A stretch of 64,000 nucleotides of DNA from Burkholderia sp. OK233 (GTDB lineage: Bacteria > Pseudomonadota > Gammaproteobacteria > Burkholderiales > Burkholderiaceae): the NCBI RefSeq assembly GCF_900230185.1, contig NZ_OCSR01000002.1, positions 3,472,001 through 3,536,000 of the forward strand. The letters are read 5' to 3'. This document shows positions 1-8,288 of this stretch, one piece after another. The notes under the pieces were generated by a model, which made no database searches, was not told the DNA's origin, and saw only the letters and a list, made by a program, of their open reading frames with translations. Made by a program: the position numbers and the translations under genes. Numbering within the stretch: position 1 is the stretch's first letter; the number at the start of each line of letters is the position of its first letter.

Positions 1-1001
1 GACAGCGCAACCCAACGCCATGCGCCGAGCGGCAGCACGGTTTGACGTCCCGCCTTACCCTTGACCGTGACGAAGCGGTTCGCGCTCTTCAGCAAGCGTC
101 GTTGCAGCAGCACGAGCGGGAAGGTGATCGCGACGATGCACACGGCAACGGCGGCCATCAGGTGATACGAGGGCACGCCGAGCTTGTTGGTGAGCTTGTA
201 CAGGTACGTCGCCAGCACAAGGTGTCCTTCAGGGTCGCCGAGTACGAGCGGCAGGCCGAACACTTCGAAGCCGAGGAAGAACACCAGCACGCCGGCGAAC
301 AGCAGGGCGGGCAACGTCATCGGCAGGCTGACGTCGAGCGCGACACGGAACGGCCGCGCACCGGTGACGCGCGCCGCTTCTTCGACATCCGAACCGAGAT
401 TGCGCAGCGCCGCCGACGAATACAGGTACACGTGCGGCACATGCGTGAGCCCCACGATCACCGTGATCGCGAGAATCGAGTACACGCTCCATGGCGCTTC
501 AGCGGTGCCGAACAGTGTCTTCCACCAGACCGAATAGAAGCCGACCGGGCCGGCCGCGACGACATAGCCGAATGCGAGCACCATCGGCGAAACGAATACA
601 GGCGTGAGCAGCAGCGGTTCGAGCCAGCGGCGGCCCGGCAGGTCGGTGCGCACCATCAGGAACGCGAGAATGCCGCCGAGCGGGATCGAGATGAACAGCA
701 TCCCGGCCGCGATGATGAAAGAGTTCTTCAGCGCGGACCAGAAGTCGGGGTCGCTGAAAATGAATTCGAAGCCGGCAAGACCGAGCGTGCGTTTGGCGTC
801 GAAGAACGGCGCGTTCAGCACGCTCTGGAACAGAATGAAGCCGAGCGGCAGCGCCACCGCGACGGTCAGCACCGCGATGACGAGCCAGCGCAGCAGCCCC
901 GCAAACGGCTGCAGACCGCCGCGCGGCAGCGCGCCTATCGTGCCGCCGTCGGCCGCGAGGGCGGGTGCATCGCGGTGTCCGGTTGCGCTAGTGGAAAGCA
1001 T
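1..1001 (-). CDS. Iron(III)-type ABC transporter permease, C-terminus outside window
   Basis: An open frame of about 333 codons runs off the left edge, so the C-terminus is missing. It starts at ATG 1001 after a GGGGGA stretch. The protein has an N-terminal membrane segment (LVIAVLTVAVALPLGFILF), a periplasmic loop, then a run of hydrophobic helices and an EAA-like loop (EEAARVTGARPFRVALDVSLPM) typical of binding-protein-dependent permeases. The size suggests the fused two-domain FbpB-like form. It follows the substrate-binding gene by about 100 bp on the same strand, so the two probably form one importer transcript. The ion or solute carried cannot be read from sequence. Confidence 0.85.
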   Translation of the reverse strand, partial: MLSTSATGHRDAPALAADGGTIGALPRGGLQPFAGLLRWLVIAVLTVAVALPLGFILFQSVLNAPFFDAKRTLGLAGFEFIFSDPDFWSALKNSFIIAAGMLFISIPLGGILAFLMVRTDLPGRRWLEPLLLTPVFVSPMVLAFGYVVAAGPVGFYSVWWKTLFGTAEAPWSVYSILAITVIVGLTHVPHVYLYSSAALRNLGSDVEEAARVTGARPFRVALDVSLPMTLPALLFAGVLVFFLGFEVFGLPLVLGDPEGHLVLATYLYKLTNKLGVPSYHLMAAVAVCIVAITFPLVLLQRRLLKSANRFVTVKGKAGRQTVLPLGAWRWVAL

Positions 1002-1101
1002 GAGTGTCCCCCTGCAGCGTGAAAGCCGCATATCGACAGGTAGTGAAGGAAGGCGTGGCGTCCGCGCGTTTCAGCGCGGACGCCGTCAGGTCAGCCGAGG
1101 C

Positions 1102-2190
1102 TTAGCGCTTGATCGACTGTTGCCATTGCTTGAGGAATTCAAGCCGCTTGGACTGGTCGAGATAGACCAGCAGGCCGGAGCCGATCGGGATCGGCTTGAG
1201 CGAATCGCCGAGTTGTTTCGTGAGGCCCGCCATCGACGTTTCACCGTCAACGTCGGCGCGAATCGAGAACAGGCTCGCCTGGTTCGCGAGCAAGGTCTGA
1301 CCGCGTTGCGACAGCAGGTAATCGACCCACAGCTTCGCGGCGTTCGGGCTTTGCGCCTTCTTCGAAATCGTCACAAGGCGGCTCACCACCAGCGTGTAGT
1401 CCTTCGGATAGACGTAGCCGATCGACGGATCTTTCTTCGCTTTGGTCAGCGCGTACGAACCGAGGATGTTGTAGCCGATCAGGTTTTCACCCGAAGAAAT
1501 TCGCTCCATCATCGCGCCGGTACTCGATTGCAGTTTCGGGCCGGTTGCGCCCATTGCTTTCACGAGGTCCCACGTGACTTGCGGATTGACACGCGCGTCT
1601 TGCGTCAGATAGTTGAAGCCGACGCCGGACTTCTCGATGTCGTAAGTCGTGACCTTGCCCTTGAATTGATCCGGCTTGCTTTGGAGCAGCTTGATCAGAT
1701 CGGCGCGGGTTTGCGGCACTTCGCCGGCGGCCAGGAGGCGCTTGTTGTAGACGATCGCAAGGGGCTCGTACGTGGTGCCATACGCCTGCTTCTGGTACTG
1801 CGCCCATTGCGGCAACTGCTTCGCTTCGGGCGATTCGTAACTGGCCATCAGACCGTCGTTGACGAGCTTGACCTGCAGGTCCATCGCCGAACTCCACAGC
1901 ACGTCGGCGCTGGTGCTGCTGGCCGCGTTTTCGCTGATGTAGCGGTTGTACAGCTCGGTGCTGTTCATGTCGTTGTATTCGACCTTGATGCCGTACAAGC
2001 TTTCAAAATCCTTGATGAGCGGACGCACGAGGGCCGTGTCCGTGACCGAATACACGATCAGTTTGCCTTCCTTTTTTGCTCCGTCGACGGTGGCCTGGTA
2101 GTCGCTGGGGTAACCGGCCGGAAAGGCCGCCCATGCTGAGTTTGCGGCGAATGCAACGGCTACGGCGAGATACTTCAAAGAGATTTGCAC
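1102..2190 (-). CDS. ABC transporter periplasmic substrate-binding protein, iron(III)/2-AEP-like
   Basis: This 362-residue protein starts with a typical Sec signal (MQISLKYLAVAVAFAANSAWA), so it is exported. The mature part begins with a family-like stretch, DGAKKEGKLIVYSVTDTALV, and continues with DFESLYGIKVEY and AKLWVDYLLSQRGQ. These are hallmarks of the Fbp/thiamine/2-aminoethylphosphonate binding-protein family. It lies directly upstream of the permease on the same strand and divergent from a two-component system, which suggests ligand-responsive control. The ligand is not determined. Ferric iron, phosphonates and carboxylates are all bound within this family. Confidence 0.9.
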   Translation of the reverse strand: MQISLKYLAVAVAFAANSAWAAFPAGYPSDYQATVDGAKKEGKLIVYSVTDTALVRPLIKDFESLYGIKVEYNDMNSTELYNRYISENAASSTSADVLWSSAMDLQVKLVNDGLMASYESPEAKQLPQWAQYQKQAYGTTYEPLAIVYNKRLLAAGEVPQTRADLIKLLQSKPDQFKGKVTTYDIEKSGVGFNYLTQDARVNPQVTWDLVKAMGATGPKLQSSTGAMMERISSGENLIGYNILGSYALTKAKKDPSIGYVYPKDYTLVVSRLVTISKKAQSPNAAKLWVDYLLSQRGQTLLANQASLFSIRADVDGETSMAGLTKQLGDSLKPIPIGSGLLVYLDQSKRLEFLKQWQQSIKR

Positions 2191-2330
2191 GTCTTCCTCC
2201 AGAAAACACTGGTGTTTGTTTTGTGTAGGCGAATGGTAAGGGTTGAGTGCTTTCTGAATGCTTTCAGTTTTCGAGGAAAATGCGTCACAATGGTCGAATT
2301 CGCCTCATGGATTTCCCTGGGATTCTGTTT

Positions 2331-3002
2331 ATGCGTGTGCTGCTCGTCGAAGACAATCCGATCCTTTCCCGCTCGCTAACCGATGCGCTGACCAGCGCGA
2401 AACTCACGGTCGACTGCATGCACGACGGCGAGTCCGCCGACCATGTATTGCGCACGCAGGATTACGCGCTGGTGATTCTCGATATCGGTTTGCCGAAGCT
2501 CGACGGCCTCGAAGTGCTGCGTCGTCTGCGCGCGCGGCGGAACGCGGTGCCGGTGTTGATGCTGACCGCGCATGGTTCGGTGGAAGAGCGCGTGCGCGGC
2601 CTCGATCTCGGCGCGGACGATTACCTCGCCAAACCCTTTGCACTTACCGAACTCGAAGCGCGGGCGCGGGCGCTGCTGCGCCGCAGTCATGGCCAGGAGC
2701 CGCTGCATGCGCAATGCGGCACGTTGCTTTACGACAGTGTCGACCGCGGCTTCACGCTCGATGGCGAGCCACTCGCCTTGACCCCGCGCGAACGTTCGGT
2801 GCTCGAGGTGCTGATCCTGCGCAACGGCCGCGCGATCAACAAGGACACGCTCTCGGAGAAAATCTTCGGGCTCGACGAATTGGTGAATGCCGATGCCATC
2901 GAAATCTACGTGCATCGCCTGCGCAAGAAGCTCGAGCGCAGTTCGGTCGGCATCGTGACGCTGCGTGGGCTCGGCTATCTGCTGGAAGCGAAAGACGCAT
3001 GA
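2331..3002 (+). CDS. OmpR/PhoB-family response regulator (TctD-like)
   Basis: The frame is open from 2247, but the family start MRVLLVEDNP lies at 2331, giving 223 residues. The receiver domain has the acidic pair (VEDN), the phospho-acceptor Asp in LVILDIGLPKLDG and the conserved Lys in LAKPF. A winged-helix DNA-binding domain follows, ending LEVLILRNGR...VYVHRLRKKLE-like (here IEIYVHRLRKKLE) and VTLRGLGYLLEA. The stop overlaps the kinase start by 4 bp (ATGA), so the pair is translationally coupled. It is divergent from the ABC importer and probably controls it. That regulatory target is inferred from position only. Confidence 0.93.
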   Translation: MRVLLVEDNPILSRSLTDALTSAKLTVDCMHDGESADHVLRTQDYALVILDIGLPKLDGLEVLRRLRARRNAVPVLMLTAHGSVEERVRGLDLGADDYLAKPFALTELEARARALLRRSHGQEPLHAQCGTLLYDSVDRGFTLDGEPLALTPRERSVLEVLILRNGRAINKDTLSEKIFGLDELVNADAIEIYVHRLRKKLERSSVGIVTLRGLGYLLEAKDA

Positions 3003-4417
3003 CGCGGCCGAATCTGCGCGTTCGCGTCGCGCTCTGGTTGTTGCTGCCGCTGCTTCTGCTGCTCGCCTTCGATGCATGGCTCACGTATCAACGCGCAATG
3101 AACGCGGCGCACGCGGCCTTCGATCGCACGTTAGAGTTTTCGCTGCGTTCGATACGCGACGGCATCCGTTTGCGCGGCGGTCAGATCGAAGTCGATCTGC
3201 CGTATCTCGCGCTGGAGATGTTCGAATCCAACGGCGGCGGCAACATCTACTATCAGATCCGCGAGGAAGGCGGCCGGGTGGTGACCGGCTATCCGGATCT
3301 ACCGTCAGGCACGAAGGCGCTTGCCGAGCCCTACAGTGTGCAGTTTTATGACGACGTGTTTCGCGGACGGCCGTTACGCATCGCCATGCTGAGATTGCCG
3401 GTCCACGATGTGCCGTCAGCGCAGACGCGTGTGGTGCTGGTGCGGGTCGGCGAAACGATCGAGCAGCGCCAGGCGTTGGCGCGCGAGATTCTGATCGGCT
3501 CACTGCAACAGGAATTCCTGCTGGTGGTGCTCGCGCTAGGCATCGTGTGGCTGGGGGTGGCGCGCGGCTTGCGGCCGCTGAACCGCCTGTCGGCGAAAGT
3601 CGCCGCGCGTGCCGAGGACGATCCTGCGCCGCTCGATACGGTGGGCCTGCCGAGTGAAGTCGCGCCGCTGGTTGATTCGATTAATCAGTACATCGGCCGC
3701 ACGCAGTTGATGCAGTTGTCGCGCCGGCGATTCTTTAACGACGCCGCGCATCAGTTGAAGACGCCGCTTGCGGTCATTCAGGCGGAGTCGGAGCTGGCGT
3801 TGCGTGATATCGATGGTGGTGATGAGCCCTCGAACGGTAATAGTCGGCAAGGCGTGCATTTGCGGCGGTTGAACCGCGCGGTGCAGCAGGCAGTGCGTAT
3901 CGTGCAGCAATTGTTGTCGCTCTCGCGGCTCGATGCGGACAGCGGTTATACGGTCAGGCATGCCGCTGTGCCGCTGCACAAAGTGGCGCGCAGCGTGACG
4001 CTCGACTGGTCGCCGGTGGCGCGCTCGCGTGGTATCGATCTCGGCTTCGAACAGGACGTGCGTATCGACGTGACGGGTCAGACCGATCTGCTGGCGGAAC
4101 TGGTCGGCAATCTGATCGACAACGCGATTCGTTATTCGGGCGATGGGGCGGTGATTACCGTACGTGTTGCGTGCGAAGGTGAGCAACCGTTGCTGCAGGT
4201 GATCGATAACGGGCCAGGGGTTGCCGTAGGTGAACGCGATGCGGTGTTCGAACGTTTCTATCGCAGCGAAGCGACGCAGACGGTCGAGGGCAGCGGGTTG
4301 GGTTTGTCGATCGTGCGGGAAATCGCGCGTGTACATGGCGCAGTGATAGCGTTGAGCGACGCGCCCGGCGGTGGGCTGGTGGTTAGCGTGCTGTTTCCGG
4401 CGTTAAAGTCCGCATGA
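2999..4417 (+). CDS. Sensor histidine kinase (TctE-like)
   Basis: I take the start as ATG 2999 overlapping the regulator stop. The open frame extends far upstream but that part is the shadow of the regulator. The 472-residue protein has an N-terminal membrane helix (ALWLLLPLLLLLAFDAWLTY), a periplasmic sensor region of about 130 residues, and a second helix (FLLVVLALGIVWLGV). The H box is FNDAAHQLKTPLAVIQ, the N box ELVGNLIDNAIRYS, with G boxes DNGPGV and GSGLGLSIV. It is an inner-membrane kinase that should phosphorylate the adjacent OmpR-type regulator. The signal is unknown. Confidence 0.93.
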   Translation: MTRPNLRVRVALWLLLPLLLLLAFDAWLTYQRAMNAAHAAFDRTLEFSLRSIRDGIRLRGGQIEVDLPYLALEMFESNGGGNIYYQIREEGGRVVTGYPDLPSGTKALAEPYSVQFYDDVFRGRPLRIAMLRLPVHDVPSAQTRVVLVRVGETIEQRQALAREILIGSLQQEFLLVVLALGIVWLGVARGLRPLNRLSAKVAARAEDDPAPLDTVGLPSEVAPLVDSINQYIGRTQLMQLSRRRFFNDAAHQLKTPLAVIQAESELALRDIDGGDEPSNGNSRQGVHLRRLNRAVQQAVRIVQQLLSLSRLDADSGYTVRHAAVPLHKVARSVTLDWSPVARSRGIDLGFEQDVRIDVTGQTDLLAELVGNLIDNAIRYSGDGAVITVRVACEGEQPLLQVIDNGPGVAVGERDAVFERFYRSEATQTVEGSGLGLSIVREIARVHGAVIALSDAPGGGLVVSVLFPALKSA

Positions 4418-4445
4418 CGAGCATGCTGCAACCGCATTGGCATCG

Positions 4446-5597
4446 CTACGCGCGGATAGTGAAGCTCTGCGCGTAAGCCCTGGATGCCGTGTCGCTACCC
4501 CACACCTTTCCGTCGATCAGTACTTGAGAGCACTCGTCGCCCGGCACCACGACGCCGACGCGTGCTGCCGCCTCACGATACAACTGCGTCTGATTGATGT
4601 GCGCCGCGATTTCCGCATAATCCGCGCGAGGGTCGATCATGCCCCAACGTTCGAACTGCGTGAGGAACCACGCGCCGTCGGTTGCTCGCGGATAATTTAC
4701 TGCGCCGTTGTCGAAGAACCGCATGGGCAGGCCCCGCGGCGCTGAGGCCGCGATCTCGTTGCCGAGCCGCGCCGCAATCAACGCTTCATCGATACCGATA
4801 AATTCGGGCCGCGCGAGCCAGCGTGCAATCTCCTCGCGATGCCCCGCGCCGTCGAGCCAGCGGCACGCTTCGAGCATGGTCTGTACCAGCGCTCGCGCCG
4901 TATTCGGATTTGCGCTGACAAAATCGCGCCGGCACGCCAGCACTTTCTCGGGATGATCGGGCCACACTTCGCTCGTGTAAGCGACCGTTCTGCCGACGCC
5001 TTCCGCTTCTGCCATTGCATTCCACGGCTCGCCGACACAGAAGCCATCGAGCCTTTCTTCCGCGAGCGCCGCGACCATTTGCGGCGGCGGAATCGCCACG
5101 CTCTCGATATCGCGCAACGGATGCACGCCTTGCGACGCGAGCCAGTAGTACAGCCACATTGCGTGCGTGCCGGTGGGGAAGGTCTGTGCGAACACCGGCT
5201 TGCGTCCGAGCGTCGCCAAAGCCTTGGGCAAGGTGCCGTGTTCGGCCAAAGCATCGGCGAGACGATTCGAGAGCGTGATCGCCTGGCCGTTGCGATTCAG
5301 CACCATCAGCACGGCCATATCCGTTTGCGGGCCGCCGAGGCCGAGTTGCACGCCGTAGACGAGACCGTAGAGCACATGCGCCGCATCGAGATCGCCCGAA
5401 AGCAGTTTGTCGCGCACAGCGGCCCATGACGGCTGCCGGCACAATTCCAGCGTCAAGCCATGGGCGTGTCCGAATTCGAGCAGCTTCGCGGCGACTAGCG
5501 GTGCGACATCGGCTAGTGCGACGAAACCGAGGCGCAGATGGGTTTTCTCGAGCGGCGCAGGCGCTGACGATGGGGCGAGGGAGGTGGGAGAGTTCAT
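4446..5597 (-). CDS. nasS: NasS-like nitrate/nitrite sensor, CmpA/NrtA-family binding protein without signal peptide
   Basis: This 383-residue protein belongs to the NrtA/CmpA binding-protein family: LRLGFVALADVAPLVAAKL, GDLDAAHVLYGLVYGVQLG, and the GFCVGEPWNAMA core. There is no signal peptide or lipobox, so it is cytoplasmic. That is how NasS differs from periplasmic NrtA. It follows the ANTAR protein by 10 bp in the same transcript. In known NasST systems, NasS sequesters NasT until nitrate or nitrite binds, which releases NasT to antiterminate nas operon leaders. The assimilation genes themselves are not in this window. Confidence 0.85.
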   Translation of the reverse strand: MNSPTSLAPSSAPAPLEKTHLRLGFVALADVAPLVAAKLLEFGHAHGLTLELCRQPSWAAVRDKLLSGDLDAAHVLYGLVYGVQLGLGGPQTDMAVLMVLNRNGQAITLSNRLADALAEHGTLPKALATLGRKPVFAQTFPTGTHAMWLYYWLASQGVHPLRDIESVAIPPPQMVAALAEERLDGFCVGEPWNAMAEAEGVGRTVAYTSEVWPDHPEKVLACRRDFVSANPNTARALVQTMLEACRWLDGAGHREEIARWLARPEFIGIDEALIAARLGNEIAASAPRGLPMRFFDNGAVNYPRATDGAWFLTQFERWGMIDPRADYAEIAAHINQTQLYREAAARVGVVVPGDECSQVLIDGKVWGSDTASRAYAQSFTIRA

Positions 5598-5607
5598 GTG
5601 CGGCGCT

Positions 5608-6183
5608 TCATTTGAGCGAGTCGGCCGCCGCGACGACGGCGCGCGCGACTTCGGCGAGTTTGACGCCCTGGTTCATTGCGCGCTTGCGCAGATTGGCGTA
5701 GGCGGCGTGTTCCGTGATCTTCAGTTGATCCATCAGCAGGCGTTTGGCGCGATCGATCAGCTTGCGTTCGGCGAGTTCGTTTTCGACTTGCGCGAGGCGT
5801 TCGCGCAACTCCGATTCCTGTGCGAATCGTGCGAGTGCGACTTCGAGGATCGGCGCCAGTCGGTCCGTGGCGAGCCCTTCGACGAGGTAGGCCGTGACCC
5901 CGGCGCCGACCGCGTCGCGGATCAATTGCTGGTTCGCGTCGTTACTGAACATCAGCACCGGACGTGGCGCGGTGGCGTTCATCACCGCGAGTTGTTCGAG
6001 CGTGTCGCGCGACGGCGATTCGGTATCGATGATGATGACGTCCGGCCGCTCGCTCTGAACCACGCGATGCAGCGCTTGCGGCGTCGCCGTGCCGGCCAGC
6101 ATCTCGTAGCCGAGTCGTGCGAGGGCATCGCGCAGATCGCCTATCGGCTTGTCGGTATCGGTTACGAGGAGAACACGCAGCAT
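5608..6183 (-). CDS. nasT: NasT-like ANTAR-domain response regulator (transcription antiterminator)
   Basis: The 191-residue protein has an N-terminal receiver-like domain (MLRVLLVTDTDKPIGDL..., with DVIIIDTESPSRD) and a C-terminal ANTAR RNA-binding domain. The ANTAR features are ELAERKLIDRAKRLLMDQ, then AAYANLRKRAMNQGVKLAEVA. This is the NasT architecture. It is the first gene of the pair with the NasS-like protein, 10 bp apart. ANTAR proteins bind paired leader hairpins and prevent terminator formation. The likely role is control of nitrate or nitrite assimilation genes elsewhere in the genome. Confidence 0.9.
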   Translation of the reverse strand: MLRVLLVTDTDKPIGDLRDALARLGYEMLAGTATPQALHRVVQSERPDVIIIDTESPSRDTLEQLAVMNATAPRPVLMFSNDANQQLIRDAVGAGVTAYLVEGLATDRLAPILEVALARFAQESELRERLAQVENELAERKLIDRAKRLLMDQLKITEHAAYANLRKRAMNQGVKLAEVARAVVAAADSLK

Positions 6184-6361
6184 GGGGTTGGGTTTGTCGA
6201 CGGCTGACTACTGGTAAAGCAACCTGTATGCCAGTGCGAGACAATTGCGTTGAAAGTAAGGCAATCATGGGCTTACAAACAGTGTAGGCCGGTGGGGTTG
6301 CACCCGCACGGGGCATGCGCAAGGCATGCACCGAAGCGGCGCATGAGGTATGAACATTGTT

Positions 6362-8110
6362 TTAATGAACGCAAAGCCGGGCTGCCGGGGCGTCACGCCA
6401 CAGTTGGAGCGCAGCCTGCACTTCTTCGACAACGGGCTTCCACTCGCCCAGTTCGCGCTGCCGGAACAGGCGCATTGACGGATACCATGGGCTATCGGTT
6501 CGGCCGGTCAACCATCGCCACTCGGAGTAGGCGGGTACGAGTACCCAAACGGGAAGCCCTGCCGCTCCAGCAAGATGGGCGACCGACGTGTCGATGGTAA
6601 TCAGAAGATCGAGCGTCTGCAATATCGCCAGGGTGTCCGTGAAATCGTTGATTGCGGGGCCCACCGTGTGCAAGTCATATTCATGCGCCAGGCCTTCGCT
6701 TTCACGTTCGCGGTTGCCTTTTTGCACTGAATACCAGGTCACCCCGGCAAGTCCTAAAAGGGGCCTTAGCGTATCCAGCCGGATCGACCGGTAACGATCG
6801 AGAACGTGGTCCGGGTTGCCGGCCCAAACGATGCCGACGCGTCTGCTAGTGGCGTGTCTTCTGCCTGATGAAATAGCGTCGATGCGAGCCTGCCATTGGC
6901 GCGGCTTGTCGGGTGGCACCGTCAGATACGGCATGGCGACGGGGAGCATCGATATGTCGAGTTTCATATGCTCCGGTATCCTTAGCATGTAGCACCAGTA
7001 ATCGTAAGGTCCGGATGGCATCGTGGTGAATACGGCATGCACGCCCGTCATGCCGGCCGCCAATTCCGCTATCGGCCCGCTTACCAGTACATCGACGGTT
7101 GCCTCCTGGCGATGTAGCCATTCGGCAAATCTGATGAACTGTATTTCATCGCCGAGCCCCTGCTCACCAACGAGCAGGAACCGGCAACCCGCAACGGGTT
7201 CCCCGTTCCATTCGCGGAAGATGGGCCGGACCTGTTCCTTTTGCCGGTCCGGCAGATCGTAGAACCCTCTGTACCGCTTCCAGCCTTCTTCGAATTCACC
7301 CAACCCAAGCAACACGCCCGCAAGATGGAATTGCATGTGGGGGTTGTCCGGCAGAAGCCGCGCGGCTTCCCTGCTGTGCGGCAGACTTTCGGCGATTTTT
7401 CCGCAAATGCTGAGTGCGCGTGCCGCGTTGTGATGCAGGAGTGGATGGTGCGGATCGATGGCGAGACCTTGTCTCGCGACACTGAGCGCGTCGTTGAAGC
7501 GATCGTTTGTATTCAGTACGAAGGCCAACGCTTTTAGTGCGTTGGCATCGCCGGCAAAACGGGTTCTTATCTGCGTGATCGCATTGACAAGCTGGTGTGT
7601 ACGGCCGGATTTTGCGAGTACGGCGATCAGGCCCAGTCCGTCGTTCAGGCTGGCCGGTTCGAGTGTCCATGCGCGGCGCCAGTAGTGTGCCGCGCTATCG
7701 AACTGCTCCAGTTGCGCATGGATGCGAGCCAGGGCACGAATCGCGTGATGCAGCCCCGGCTCGATTTCAATCGACTTCTCGTAGTGAGTCATTGCCTCTG
7801 TGAGGTGGCCGGATTGCCGAAGGCAGTCGCCAAGGTTTCTGTGGAGACTGGCCGTACTGCCAGCCAGGCTGATTGCGCCACGATAGAACGCTTCAGCCGA
7901 TTTATGCTTGCCTGCCAACGCCGCAAGCAGGCCCGCGTGCTCCCATAGTTCTGCCCGATCAGGGGCGGCTTGCAGTGCCTGCTCGAGGCAGCCGCGAGCC
8001 CGCTCCATGTCGTTCGTATGAACGCAGGCGAGTCCCATGCGGTGCAGCGCATGAGCGTCACGTGGACGCACGCTAAGCACTTGCCGGTAAACGACGATCG
8101 CCTCTGTCAT
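6362..8110 (-). CDS. TPR-repeat protein with C-terminal glycosyltransferase-9-like domain
   Basis: The 582-residue protein begins with tandem tetratricopeptide repeats (AIVVYRQVLSVRPRDAHALHRMG, then further units to about residue 270). It ends with a region resembling ADP-heptose:LPS heptosyltransferases: VGIVWAGNP, then TDTLAILQTLDLLITIDTSVAHLAGAAGLPVWVL. There are no membrane helices. It is probably a cytoplasmic glycan- or protein-glycosylating enzyme, with acceptor unknown. The start at ATG 8110 falls inside what should be a TPR helix. A 29-codon frame ending at 8107 encodes a fitting upstream helix in another frame, so the annotated start may follow a frameshift (see findings). Confidence 0.8.
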   Translation of the reverse strand: MTEAIVVYRQVLSVRPRDAHALHRMGLACVHTNDMERARGCLEQALQAAPDRAELWEHAGLLAALAGKHKSAEAFYRGAISLAGSTASLHRNLGDCLRQSGHLTEAMTHYEKSIEIEPGLHHAIRALARIHAQLEQFDSAAHYWRRAWTLEPASLNDGLGLIAVLAKSGRTHQLVNAITQIRTRFAGDANALKALAFVLNTNDRFNDALSVARQGLAIDPHHPLLHHNAARALSICGKIAESLPHSREAARLLPDNPHMQFHLAGVLLGLGEFEEGWKRYRGFYDLPDRQKEQVRPIFREWNGEPVAGCRFLLVGEQGLGDEIQFIRFAEWLHRQEATVDVLVSGPIAELAAGMTGVHAVFTTMPSGPYDYWCYMLRIPEHMKLDISMLPVAMPYLTVPPDKPRQWQARIDAISSGRRHATSRRVGIVWAGNPDHVLDRYRSIRLDTLRPLLGLAGVTWYSVQKGNRERESEGLAHEYDLHTVGPAINDFTDTLAILQTLDLLITIDTSVAHLAGAAGLPVWVLVPAYSEWRWLTGRTDSPWYPSMRLFRQRELGEWKPVVEEVQAALQLWRDAPAARLCVH

Positions 8111-8196
8111 CCGCGCGCGGAAAAATGCGCGTCTGCACGCGCGACGAGCGCGTCGACGCCTATGTCATCGTTATTGCAAGGGGGGATTCTGAACAT
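8107..8196 (-). CDS. Possible frameshifted N-terminus of the TPR-glycosyltransferase gene (29-codon frame)
   Basis: From ATG 8196 this frame reads MFRIPPCNNDDIGVDALV, then ARADAHFSARG and a TGA that overlaps the ATG of the 6362-8110 gene (ATGA). The stretch DALVARADAHFSARG matches the helix usually found just before EAIVVYRQVL in this TPR family. The simplest readings are one lost base near 8110 or a tiny translationally coupled leader peptide. No convincing ribosome-binding site precedes 8196. The AGGAGG nearby is on the opposite strand. Confidence 0.35.
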   Translation of the reverse strand: MFRIPPCNNDDIGVDALVARADAHFSARG

Positions 8197-8288
8197 CGAG
8201 AGGAGGTCCTGGGGCAAGCTTATCGTGCGCGGGAAGCCGCCCCTGCATTCCGCAGCAGGGGCGGAGGTGTCATTCCGTTGGCAGCGGC

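Noticed and set aside
42..2139. Long plus-strand frames antisense to the ABC importer genes
   Set aside because: Their translations are Arg/Gln-rich and repetitive, the usual shadow of GC-rich coding DNA. The minus-strand permease and binding protein explain the region.
8190..8206. AGGAGG near 8200 as the ribosome-binding site of the TPR gene leader
   Set aside because: The AGGAGG reads on the plus strand, while the gene is on the minus strand, so it cannot serve.
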